Of a stretch of DNA of 19,634 bases, positions 1-8,600 are shown one piece after another (position 1 is the stretch's first letter; every line of letters starts with the position of its first letter). The DNA is from Chromera velia (lineage: Eukaryota > Sar > Chromeraceae), in NCBI GenBank assembly GCA_018398765.1, contig JAHBMJ010001712.1, forward strand, positions 7,501-27,134. The letters run 5' to 3'. The position numbers were made by a program, and so were the translations under genes. The notes beneath the pieces are model-generated. The model worked only from the letters and a program-made list of their open reading frames with translations. It had not been told where the DNA came from and made no database searches.

Positions 1-60
1 TCAAAATGCTTGCGGGATAGGGTTGTTTTGGAGACCGTTTTGGTGTTGGAGACCGTTTTA

Positions 61-87
61 GAAAATTTTTCCTTTAGTTTCTGGTTC
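61..87 (-). pseudogene. Chromodomain tail left outside the ORF by a premature stop
   Basis: Read in the frame of the 88-1005 ORF, the codons just after the TAA give E-P-E-T-K-G-K-I-F, then a second in-frame TAA. The W-E-P-E motif normally follows G-Y-x-P-E-x-D-T in chromodomains, so these bases look like the original end of the domain. The lost residue is the Trp, TGG to TAA, which needs two G-to-A changes. Confidence 0.5.
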
Positions 88-1005
88 TTATGTGTCTCCT
101 TCGGGACTGTATCCATTCCACCTCACTCTGTACTCCTTCCCCAGCACTCCTTCATGCATCTGCAGAATTTCGTCAATCTCATATAATGCATTTTCCATCT
201 CCACGTCAGCGGACTGTACGGTCATATGAGCATCGAATGAGACACCCTGAACTGAAGTATGCGCAGACTTCCGTAAATCGTGCAGTATTTCAAGAACTCC
301 ATCACATGCTTTGAATCCGAATTCCGCATGCCATTTAACCTCCTGTGGTGTCATCTTGCTCAGTTGCTGTTGTGCCCTCTTACGAATCCTGCAAACGGCC
401 ACCTGGTTTCTCTGGAGCTCGACCGACGACAGACTGACTGAGGGCGAAACACAGTGGTCATCAATGAATTTTGGGTCCCATCTCTGTTGATCCGTGAACT
501 TGATGGGAGATTGTATGGTCATTTGGTAGTCAAGAGAAAAATCGATGTCAGAGTACAGGACATAACTCTTAAACCCAAATTTTGCATGGACAAGTGCTTT
601 GAGCTCAAAAAATGATTGCAACACTAACTGATGTGAGTAGTTAGCAATCCACTCTTGTGGTCGAAGTGAGCTGTGTACCAGAGTGTTGAGTTGATATTTA
701 AGGGGCACACTAGCGAAGAATGCGTGTTCCACTAGCCTTAGTGTTCGGTATAGGAAATCTTGCGGAAAGACGAGAAGACAGATCATATCAACGCCCCAAA
801 GATAAGTCAAATGATACTGGTTTAAGCGTTGTTCCGCCTTAGTAGCAATTCCTACCTTAAATAGTTTGGGTTTTTTTATTAACGACAATTGAAAAGCGTA
901 CAAACTAGGCCTTTCGACAGCCTGTAAACAAGATAAAGCTCCGCCAACTGGCATCGTATGATCACTTTTTATTTTTATATTTATAATTAGTTTATTTACA
1001 TTCAA
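88..1005 (-). CDS. GIY-YIG-nuclease-like domain fused to a C-terminal chromodomain, truncated
   Basis: An open frame of 305 codons starts at the ATG at 1005. Residues about 33-125 resemble the GIY-YIG/T5orf172 nuclease fold. S-L-Y-A-F stands in the GIY position, L-F-K-V-G-I-A in the YIG position, an Arg follows in Q-R-L-N-Q-Y, a Glu in L-V-E-H-A-F-F, and R-P-Q-E-W-I closes the domain. Residues about 275-305 are a chromodomain (Y-E-I-D-E-I-L, then E-Y-R-V-R-W-N-G-Y, then S-P-E-G-D-T), keeping two cage aromatics. The frame stops with TAA where family members have Trp. The next codons read E-P-E-T, as expected after that Trp, so a nonsense change has probably clipped the domain. Chromodomains are typical of Ty3/Gypsy integrases and GIY-YIG of Penelope-like elements and homing nucleases. 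This pairing suggests a mobile-element protein that targets modified histones. No reverse transcriptase or integrase core is nearby. The middle (about 126-270) is unrecognised. The chromodomain is sure; the GIY-YIG call is moderate. Confidence 0.6.
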   Translation of the reverse strand: MNVNKLIINIKIKSDHTMPVGGALSCLQAVERPSLYAFQLSLIKKPKLFKVGIATKAEQRLNQYHLTYLWGVDMICLLVFPQDFLYRTLRLVEHAFFASVPLKYQLNTLVHSSLRPQEWIANYSHQLVLQSFFELKALVHAKFGFKSYVLYSDIDFSLDYQMTIQSPIKFTDQQRWDPKFIDDHCVSPSVSLSSVELQRNQVAVCRIRKRAQQQLSKMTPQEVKWHAEFGFKACDGVLEILHDLRKSAHTSVQGVSFDAHMTVQSADVEMENALYEIDEILQMHEGVLGKEYRVRWNGYSPEGDT

Positions 1006-1046
1006 AATTATTTTGGTGATTTAAAATCTAATTCAAAATGATTAAG

Positions 1047-2156
1047 GGAAGCGCCCCGGACGGTTGAGGGCGGCAATGCTAGGCGGCGGTGAGGGGCGAC
1101 TACAGAAGTGCGACTACAGAAGTCGAGGGTAATACTTGGCGGGGAAGTGCCCCGGGCGGTCGGGGGCGGCAATGCTAGGCGGCGGTGAGGGGCGACTACA
1201 GAAGTGCGACTACAGAAGTCGAGGGTAATACTTGGCGGGGAAGTGCCCCGGGCGGTCGGGGGCGGCAATGCTAGGTGGAAGTGAGGGGCGACTACAGAAG
1301 TGCGACTACAGAAGTCGAGGGTAATACTTGGCAGGGAAGCGCCCCGGGCGGTCGGGGGTAGCAATGCTAAACGGCGGTGAGGGGCAACTACAGAAGTGCA
1401 ACTACAGAAGTCGAGGGTAATACTTGGTGGGGAAGCGCCCTAGGCGGTCGGGGGCGGTAATGCTAGGCGGCGGTGAGGGGCGACTACAGAAGTGCGACTA
1501 CAGAAGTGACACTCTCGAGGGTAATACTTAGCGGGGAAGCGCCCCGGGCGGTCGGGGGCGGTAATGCTAGGCGGCGGTGAGGGGCGACTACAGAAGTGCA
1601 ACTACAGAAGTCGAGGGTAATACTTGGCGGGGAAGTGCGCCGGGCGGTTGGGGGCGACAATGCTAGGCGGTGGTGAGGGGCGACTACAGAAGTATAACTA
1701 CAGAAGTCGAGGGTAATACTTGGTGGGGAAGNNCCCCGGGCGGTCGGGGGCGGCAATGCTAGGCGGCGGTGAGGGGCGTCAGTCACTATACAAGTGCAAC
1801 TACAGAAGTCAAGGATAATTATCCGCTAATACTTGGCAAGGAAGCACCCCGGGCGGTCGGGGGCGGCAATGCTAGGCGGCGGTGAGGGGCGTCAGTCACT
1901 ATACAAGTGCAACTACAGAAGTCAAGGATAATTATCCGCTAATACTTGGCAAGGAAGCACCCCGGGCGGTCGGGGGCGGCAATGCTAGGCGGCGGTGAGG
2001 GGCGTCAGTCACTATACAAGTGCAACTACAGAAGTCAAGGATAATTATCCGCTAATACTTGGCAAGGAAGCACCCCGGGCGGTCGGGGGCGGCAATGCTA
2101 GGCGGCGGTGAGGGGCGTCAGTCACTACAGAAGTGCAACTACAGAAGTCGAAGGTC
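1047..2156. repeat. GC-rich minisatellite with 96-bp and 113-bp units
   Basis: The g-c-g/a-c-c-c-c-g-g mark recurs at 1051, 1147, 1243, 1339, 1435, 1539, 1635, 1731, 1844, 1957 and 2070. The spacing is 96 bp, with one 104-bp step (1435-1539) and then three 113-bp steps. Each unit carries an internal duplication of gactacagaagt and a gcggtgaggggcg block. The last units are nearly identical and contain a 17-bp insertion with the perfect palindrome ggataattatcc. Two ambiguous bases (nn) lie at 1732-1733. The 96-bp units leave the minus strand open with a 32-residue repeat, but the 104- and 113-bp steps break that frame, so coding is unlikely. The array lies directly upstream of the chromodomain ORF. 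Confidence 0.95.
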
Positions 2157-3165
2157 GTAGTTTATAATTGCACATAACTGTCTTGGCTATAAGTGAGGGT
2201 AAATAAGCCTTAGTAAGGACAATTGATAATGTGAAATGACAAAAAAAAACTAAAAATCTCGGTACCTTTCAATTAGGTTTTAGATCAACCAAACGACTCA
2301 AACTCAGAGAAATTTAATTTAACGATTACTTTTCTATAACATGCCGCAGGTTTTAACTCCATACATTTTTGTTTTAATTTTTTTTTTAGATATAAAAACT
2401 TTTTGGATATTAAATCTCTTATGGTTTATTATAGTTTTGACCATTCAGGATCAGTCAAGATCTAGGTCAAGATACAAGAAAAACTTTTATAGTATGAATC
2501 ATGTTTTTAAAAGTCTGACTTGAGGGCAAAAGTCCACTTTTAAAGGTACAAGCCTTGACGCTGAAAGTCTGTGAAACAGTAACACGAAGAGAGATAATGT
2601 GACCCATCAATCTCACCCTCAAATGCTGATGCTTCGGATTGCTTCCAGTCTCTCTCACTCTCTGTCGGGGCTGGTCAAAATAATTAAGCAAAAAGAAGTG
2701 CGTTGATGCTTGCGCTCTTCCAAGAGCCGCGAAATTTAAACAGAAGGAGAACAAGTGTTAGGTAGACAGCACTGTCAAAACCTGAGAAAGAAGCAAAGAA
2801 AACAGAGAATGGGGAGAAATTTATTCAAGGATGGCAACTGGCACATACTCTCTCTTTCTCTTTTTCTTTCTCTGGTTTGAATCCCTGTAAGCGTCTGCAC
2901 GAAAAGAAGCACACCGCTCAAACCGAGTGGGTGTGGGCTGAAAGGAAGCAAATAGAATGGAAGGGGTTGAGGATTGCATTGAGGGTATGGAGGAGTTCGG
3001 AGATGAGGCGCGAGAGTGGTATGGAGTCGATGCAAGGTGTGTTGAGAAAGTTGTGGTGCGGATGCATGGACCGTGGGAGAGAAGAAAAATGAAGGGAGGG
3101 GAGGGGAGGACCACAAAGGAAGAGACAGACGCAGATTTCTACAAACTTGGTGGGGTCAGATGGGC
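2157..3165. other. No supported gene
   Basis: The first half (to about 2530) is AT-rich. The second half, from about 2800, is purine-rich on the plus strand. Several frames are open there (for example 2957-3298 plus and 2775-3116 minus), but they overlap each other, are dominated by Lys/Glu/Arg or Pro/Ser/Leu from skewed composition, and run into the microsatellite. I see no domain, no convincing splice sites and no RNA gene. Confidence 0.5.
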
Positions 3166-3170
3166 AGTAT

Positions 3171-3199
3171 CACACATACATACACACACATACACACAT

Positions 3200-3274
<75 letters not shown>
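3171..3274. repeat. Compound microsatellite (CATA)n(CA)n(GA)n
   Basis: Direct reading shows mixed acacata/catacata units, then an uninterrupted CA run, then an uninterrupted GA run with the junction cacacacagagagag. The same CA-to-GA junction occurs at 11607-11661, 18717-18776 and, on the other strand, 9861-9930. Confidence 0.97.
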
Positions 3275-3279
<5 letters not shown>

Positions 3280-3380
3280 GCATTGTACATGTACGTGATG
3301 CATCTCTGTGCAGGTACTCCCAGTTGTCCTCTCCCTGGAAGTCCAACGTCATCTTGATGCAGTAGGGTCACCTGTAGAGG

Positions 3381-4646
3381 GTGAGGGTGATACGGGGGGA
3401 GGGTGAGAGACCTCCAGTGATCACAGCCACCTTCCGAACTACCAGAAAGTTGGAAGACGAAGAGGATCAAATGGTAGAGGTGCTTGTACGCCGAATCGTT
3501 CTGGCTATAGACTTCATCACAGGCAGCCCCTCCGGCCTAGTTCCATCAGCCGATTCTTCTGACAGACCCCTGTCAGAGCCGCAGAGTCCCTCGCTTGCCA
3601 CCCTAGAGTCTGAAAAACTCAACGAGGAATCGTTTGCAGTTTCTCTAGATCCTGTACTGTCAACCCCCTCCGACTGTCCCTATAAAATTCCTGTGGCAAA
3701 GAGAATTACGGGGGAGGAGAAGGTGTTTGTGATTGGGAACACGTGCGGGACTGATTTGGTTGATCAGAAGATGAATGTGAATGGGGGGGTGGCAATCAAG
3801 GAGCTGGGTCAGGTAGAGGCCCTGGCGTTCACCTCTGTATTGACGAATAAATTTGCAAAGATGATTGCTGAGGAAATTCGTGAGGCAAAAAAGAAAGAAA
3901 GGAGATAGCTAATGGCCGTAAACATGAAACGCCTCTGCGTAACCTTTCGTGCGTCTCCATTCCTGCCGTGTATGTGCGCGTAGCTCCAGAGTCACCTGAA
4001 GGGTCTGCTAAGATGGTCATCCGAGAGGCCTCCAAAGAGTACAGCAGATACCTTCGGGATTCTCAGACGGAGGACTGGACATTGTCCGTCTACCTCTTGT
4101 TTTCTCAGCTCTTCTCTCACTGTAGCTTTTCGCCTTTGTCTCCACTTTGTTTGAGTGACCCGAAGAACTTGCAAGAAGAGCATAAGACGGTAGCGTACTC
4201 AGTCTCCATTTGCCTCGATGTAGATGGTAGTACTGTAGAAGAAGGTGAGGTGTGTCTTGATTGGAAAGCCATGAAGGGTCTCTCTCAGAAAGGATTGCAG
4301 GCCCTCGTTAACCTTTCTGAGTTATCCCTTCCCCTTGTTAGGCGTCTCCTCGGCGGCTAGCCTCGGCGGTCTGGCTGACGGGTCGCAGGGAGTCGGTGTA
4401 GACTTTGAAACAGAGGGGGGTCCCCACTTTGGTTTGAAGCCTCTCTCAGTCCGAGTGCTTCTCGAAACTTTAAATTGATTGGGGGTAGACGTACTAGACC
4501 ATCGAGGTGCAATATGAGTTCCCACGAAGAAGTGGACTGAGAAGCAAAAGAAGCTCGCGGCAGGCCCGGACCCCCCAAGGAAGATCAGGACAGAAGATTG
4601 GGCCTATGATCGAAGCCACCGTTCAAGCCGGCGTAGGGAATCATAA
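3381..4646 (+). pseudogene. Coding relic of unknown family with two frame changes and two in-frame TGA codons
   Basis: The first frame (3381-3908, opened by a GTG after a stop) ends E-I-R-E-A-K-K-K-E-R-R-stop. Reading continues without a stop in the -1 frame from the A-run at 3887-3893 to TAG at 4358-4360. That stretch includes V-R-V-A-P-E-S-P-E-G, K-E-Y-S-R-Y-L-R-D and E-V-C-L-D-W-K-A-M-K-G-L. It returns to the first frame between about 4321 and 4357 (G-V-G-V-D-F-E-T-E-G-G), and is interrupted by TGA at 4476-4478 and 4515-4517. It stays protein-like (T-K-K-W-T-E-K-Q-K-K-L) until TAA at 4644-4646. All parts have mixed, balanced residue use, unlike the surrounding simple sequence. I recognise no family. 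A decayed gene or element ORF is most likely; recoding, short introns or sequencing errors are alternatives. The true start is unclear. Confidence 0.5.
3887..3893 (+). promoter_or_regulatory. Candidate -1 ribosomal frameshift heptamer A_AAA_AAG
   Basis: In the frame of the 3381 ORF the codons are gcA AAA AAG. This is an X_XXY_YYZ heptamer placed 12 bases before the zero-frame TAG at 3906-3908. Slipping back one base enters exactly the frame that stays open to 4360. An A-run is also a common indel site, so this may just mark decay. I could not identify a downstream pseudoknot by eye. Confidence 0.3.
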
Positions 4647-5438
4647 GTAAATTATCATATTTGTACTAAAAAATCACCTATAAGATTGATTACTAACAAG
4701 TGTATTCGATGTGTCTAATGCAAATCGTTTCAATGACTTTCCTAGTGATTTTCTATCATATTTGTGTGTAACATTTGTGCTCGCATTTATTAATACTGTT
4801 TTTATAAACTAATTTTTATTTGTATATTATTGATTGATTAATTGAGAAGTCAGGGTTAAGGCTAGTTAAGGCTTGGCCCGCTTGGGTGAGGAAAGGTAAG
4901 TTACCGCAAGTCTCAGCTGTTCAAAAAATGCCAGTAAAATTTTTAATGGTGGCGTTATTGTATGTACATGGGTGTATGTTGAAGCATTATATATTATATC
5001 GTTGTTTCACTTCACATTATATATCTGATAGTGATAGCGCTATACGTATCACGTCAAGGGTAATCAAATATATAACTAGATATGTAACTTACTATTCAAA
5101 GTTAAACTTAGTATGTAACTTAACTTGAATGTAACGGAAGAATATGATTTCTTCAATAAGATTTCTTTATACTACTGATTTCTTAAATTTAATCTACGTA
5201 CCTAGCTAGTGCACCATTCCACCATTCCATGAAATAGATTTCATATTTTAATTTTATTATTAGTTTTTAAAATTGTACATGACGGAAATAGGTAAGTTGC
5301 TCCTAGTTTTGCATATTTTCAGCTTTACCAGCACTTTTAAAGATTAGGAAATCACTATGGAAACAAAGCAAACAAAGAAAGAAACAAAAGAGGAGATTGG
5401 AAGGTTAGCGGGCAGCCTGTAGGCCTAATCAGGTACAC
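4647..5438. other. AT-rich stretch without recognisable genes
   Basis: Base composition drops sharply after the TAA at 4644. The only ORF of note (4886-5128 plus, 80 codons) is Tyr/Ile/Lys-rich, as expected of chance frames in AT-rich DNA, and has no motif. I see no RNA gene. Confidence 0.5.
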
Positions 5439-5935
5439 TATGCTGCGTTATGCTGTTAGGAGTAACCAACTTAGTTTGATTACCCAGACGGCCGTTAAGC
5501 CGCTTGGTAACTATTTTTATGGTTACGGTAATCATGTAGAGTCACATTGATTACCGTTGTTTCGGTAACAAAAACTGTGGTAATCGTTCTTTTAAACCAG
5601 ATAAACTAGTGGATAAATCGAGTAGTAAAGACAGATTTATTGTAAAGTTCTCTTATATACATAAATATGTGTAAGTTGAAGACTTAGTCAAGTTCTTGAT
5701 ATTATAGAAACAATTTAGACAAAAAAAGTTTAAAAATGATCTTTTTACGTCGTACTCTACTCGCACACAGTTTTTAAAGATGCGTTTCTCCCTAGGTTTC
5801 TCCTATATTAGATCTCAATTCAACACATTTGCGGGCAGATACGGCCAGATTACCGCGGTAACGGTAGTCTCCTCAGACTTCCCAAGTTACCAAATTTGGG
5901 TTACCAATTTAATAGTAACCAAAAGCTTTCTAAGA
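5438..5935. repeat. Cluster of GGTAAC/GTTACC and GATTACC motifs
   Basis: Two patches, about 5450-5590 and 5855-5930, carry many near-copies of gtaacc/ggttac/gattacc in both orientations, including ggttaccaatttaatagtaacc. This could be a palindromic non-autonomous element or a protein-binding array. I could not align clean terminal inverted repeats or a target-site duplication. Confidence 0.3.
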
Positions 5936-6049
5936 AGGGCTGGTAGTTACTTTTAACAGCACAGTGTACAATCAGGATTCCCGAAGTAACAGGGAGGGAG
6001 AAGCAAGCCAGTAGATCGACAGTGATTCGACATGAAAAAAATAGATGCG

Positions 6050-6415
6050 AGCAGGCCAAACTCGGCTCTATGACAGACATGGGCAGTCCAATACTCAGCA
6101 GTTCATAGGCTTACAACGAGGATTTGCCGAGGAAGCACAGCCGGACAGTGCATGAACAAAGAAGAGGCAGACGGTGACAGGCAGTAACAAAGATCAAGGC
6201 AGACATGGGTAGGTTGCAGTAGAAAAGCTAAAACAGGTAGGCCGCACTGAAAAGACAGACGCGGGCAAGCCATGGCAGAAAAGAAGATCCAAACAAGCCG
6301 CGCTGACTCACAGGAGCTATAGAAGCGGGGAGGCAGCAACGGAATGGCAGAGGCGGGCAGGGCACACTGAAGAGGCAGAGACAGACCTAGAAGACGGACG
6401 CCGGGTAGGGGGGGC
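6050..6415. repeat. Degenerate tandem repeat, unit roughly 30-40 bp
   Basis: Variants of aagaggcagacgcgggcagg and aggccgcactgaaaag recur across this stretch, for example near 6150, 6200, 6235, 6255, 6340 and 6375, with substitutions and indels. It is GC-richer than its AT-rich surroundings. The minus-strand ORFs here (6103-6489, 6317-6604) are Ser/Pro/Leu-rich by-products of the repeat. Confidence 0.4.
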
Positions 6416-6970
6416 AACGCATGAGGGACTGAGAGAAAAGGGGCCAAAGAAAAATGATGAAAGAGACCGAAGGATAACACTAATTTCACTGCACAGAAAA
6501 GGACTCAGGGAGATGAAAAAACATATAGATGCAGACCAAAGACTAAACATGTCGATCTGCAAGAGATTCGAAAAGAATTCGTAACAGCATAAGCACAGTA
6601 GCAAAGTAGATCCTCTGATAATCTGGTTCGGAAGGGTGGTCTTCTCATTTCTGTATCATTTCTGTATGAGCACAAAGTAAACAAAAGTTATTACAGTGTC
6701 ACCTGTGTACACTTGCCAAGCGTGGTATGTTATTGCTAAATCAATATATGCTGATCATGGAGAGCTAGTTGTTTTGGCATGTTAATCTTCCTGGTGAGCC
6801 AATCTTGAACTGCTCATGTAAATGGTACACTGGTAGTATTTAGACTACCTGAGACGTTAAGTATGAATATTTACGGATCGAAGCTCTCTTCAGTAACTTT
6901 ATTTATTAAAGTTATAAAATAAAACTTCTAGCTATGCTTCTAGCGACGACTAGCGTATAGTGATTTTGAG

Positions 6971-7168
6971 TATATGTATGTATATATATATATATATATA
7001 TACATATATATGGCATATTGTGCGCCGCCACATATATTGACCTTAGGCTGTATAAGCTCCTACCCACGCACAAAGCGCATCGCAGTACGCATTTTCAGGA
7101 CCCCAGCAAGTGAGAGTCCCGGGTTCGAGCCCCGGTCTAGTCATTTTTTGGTCAACTTGCTTTGCGCG

Positions 7169-7195
<27 letters not shown>
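6971..7195 (+). mobile_element. tRNA-like (B-box) SINE or tRNA relic between two (TA)n tracts
   Basis: TA tracts at about 6978-7011 and 7169-7195 enclose a GC-richer segment. At 7119-7135 a perfect 5-bp stem ccggg/cccgg closes the loop ttcgagc. The string ggttcgagccc is an RNA polymerase III B-box and a tRNA T-arm. It is followed by an acceptor-like tctagtca and a T6 run at 7144-7149, usable as a Pol III terminator. Upstream I could not fold a cloverleaf of normal length: the best acceptor partner, gaccttag near 7039, pairs poorly and gives about 105 nt. An inverted repeat, acgcacaaagc (7066-7076) with gctttgcgcgt (7159-7169), brackets the T-arm. A SINE or tRNA pseudogene is more likely than a working tRNA. 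Confidence 0.45.
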
Positions 7196-7201
<6 letters not shown>

Positions 7202-7910
7202 AATTAAGTGATTTATAATGATCATAATAGTGATGATGTAAGACTTAGCACAATGTAGCACTACACTCAGGCTAGGCACTACATAAATTCATAGAGATTT
7301 AATTCACTAACAACTATACGTATACTGCAGCAACTGAATTTCATTCTTTTCTAAAAAAATACTTTTTAAATTGTACTTCCTCTAACACTTCCTATTATTG
7401 CAGTTATTTCAAGTTCCTGCTAGAGTAACTTTTTGTTTGTCATTCATTGACATCACTGTAATCAGCGTATCATTTTTATTTTTTTAAAAAATTAAAATAA
7501 TTATTTAATATACATTCGGTTCAGTCTTAAAATTCAGTGTATTTCAGCATCAAAAGTTAGGCTACTCAACATTTACTCCCAGTCACCTGTTGTTTTAATT
7601 CAACTTCAATTTCAATTAATTTTAATTGAGTTTTTTGAATGAATGACTAAGCCGGTGGGGCTAAGCTCCTGACAGTCCATGTTATGCATCTCTTTTATTG
7701 AACCAAGCTCTAAAGCAAGAGACTGTATAAGCCTAGCTGTTCCTTAGCTGTAGGCCATTATGCTGTAGCATGCTATGGTCACTTCAAGCTAAATTTGGAA
7801 CTATTGTATTTACTGCAGCTTTCCAGGGCCTTTCGCACACTTGCGTGCGTCAGATTTCAGTTTATGCCCTCACGTCCTTATACAAGTAAATCGATCCTGC
7901 ATATGCATAC
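7196..7910. other. AT-rich stretch, nothing recognised
   Basis: The sequence is AT-rich with T/A runs (for example around 7470-7510) and short inverted AT words. I see no frame with protein-like content, no RNA gene and no clear repeat. Confidence 0.5.
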
Positions 7911-8342
7911 CCTGGCGCGCTCGGCAGTCCCAGGGCACGCGGCGTACGGCCGCGTAGTCCCCTGCCCGCATCCAAACCCATGCACTGGCTCCATGCATGC
8001 ATGCACCTTCGATACCCCAATATGCCTCGACCAACCAATCATAGGACCCCTACTTTAATCTGCTCAGAGGATTTTGATATTGTAGTCTCCTACTTCCCGG
8101 CGCCGTCCCGCCGCCACCGCTCGGTCCTTCTTGTATGCGCGCTGCCTTTGCTTTGATCACCCGCCGCCACGTTTTGTCTAACAGTGTCTGGCCCCGGAAA
8201 GCTTGTCTTTGCATTTACGCAGGGACCGGTCAGATTAAATCCGCCTTCAGCCGTCTTGCTGAAATCGTTCGTTCCGTTTGTCTGGCTGTGAGTCTGTCTT
8301 CTCTTAGCATCGCTAGCAGAAGTTTAAGCTCAACCCCAAACT
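7911..8342 (+). promoter_or_regulatory. GC-rich island upstream of a short ORF
   Basis: Within AT-rich DNA this block is locally GC-rich and CpG-rich (ggcgcgc, ggcacgcggcgtacggccgcg, cttcccggcgccgtcccgccgccacc). It lies directly upstream of the ATG at 8343. It could be a promoter/leader or part of a mobile element such as an LTR. No TATA box or terminal repeats could be fixed. Confidence 0.2.
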
Positions 8343-8600
8343 ATGAATCTTGCGACTCTACGAAGCGCTAAAGATCTTCCCATATCCAATCCTTTAGCTG
8401 ACAAAGGAATTCAGACTGAACTAAAGTCTGTAGAGTTTGTAGAATCTGATCCATCTCTCTGTTTGGGCCTCGTCTCTGATCTAGCTCTCCATCTGTCCTG
8501 CCACTACCTCCAAGGCACTGAATTGAAGGCAGCAAGAAGTTGCTACAACATACTTTTTCTAAACATTACAAACGAGTTTCCCATTTACTACAAAAAATAA
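8343..8600 (+). CDS. Short hypothetical protein, possibly a fragment of an element ORF
   Basis: An 85-codon frame starts M-N-L-A-T-L-R-S-A-K-D-L and ends in TAA. Up to about residue 68 the composition is balanced (G-I-Q-T-E-L-K-S-V-E-F-V-E, C-L-G-L-V-S-D-L-A-L-H-L) and unlike random AT-rich translation. The last residues (Y-N-I-L-F-L-N-I-T onwards) look like run-off into AT-rich sequence, suggesting a truncated reading frame. No family recognised. A GC-rich island precedes it. Confidence 0.3.
   Translation: MNLATLRSAKDLPISNPLADKGIQTELKSVEFVESDPSLCLGLVSDLALHLSCHYLQGTELKAARSCYNILFLNITNEFPIYYKK

Noticed and set aside
1008-1786. Minus-strand ORFs with a 32-residue Pro/Ser-rich repeat
   Set aside because: They are translations of the 96-bp minisatellite; the frame is broken by 104- and 113-bp units and the units diverge like non-coding DNA.
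2341-2754. Short ORFs on both strands (2341-2523 plus, 2467-2754 minus)
   Set aside because: Biased composition, no motif, mutually overlapping, no supporting signals.
2775-3470. Overlapping ORFs across the purine-rich stretch and the CA/GA array
   Set aside because: Open because of strand-skewed composition and dinucleotide repeats; no frame is better than the others.
6103-6604. Minus-strand Ser/Pro/Leu-rich ORFs with a secreted-protein look
   Set aside because: Produced by the degenerate tandem repeat; hydrophobic parts come from pyrimidine runs.
7039-7143. A functional tRNA gene
   Set aside because: T-arm is perfect, but the acceptor partner pairs poorly and length is about 105 nt with no clear anticodon arm.
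6974-7279. ORFs over the TA tracts and tRNA-like element
   Set aside because: Tyr-Ile repeats from (TA)n and the usual spurious peptide of a tRNA-derived T-arm.
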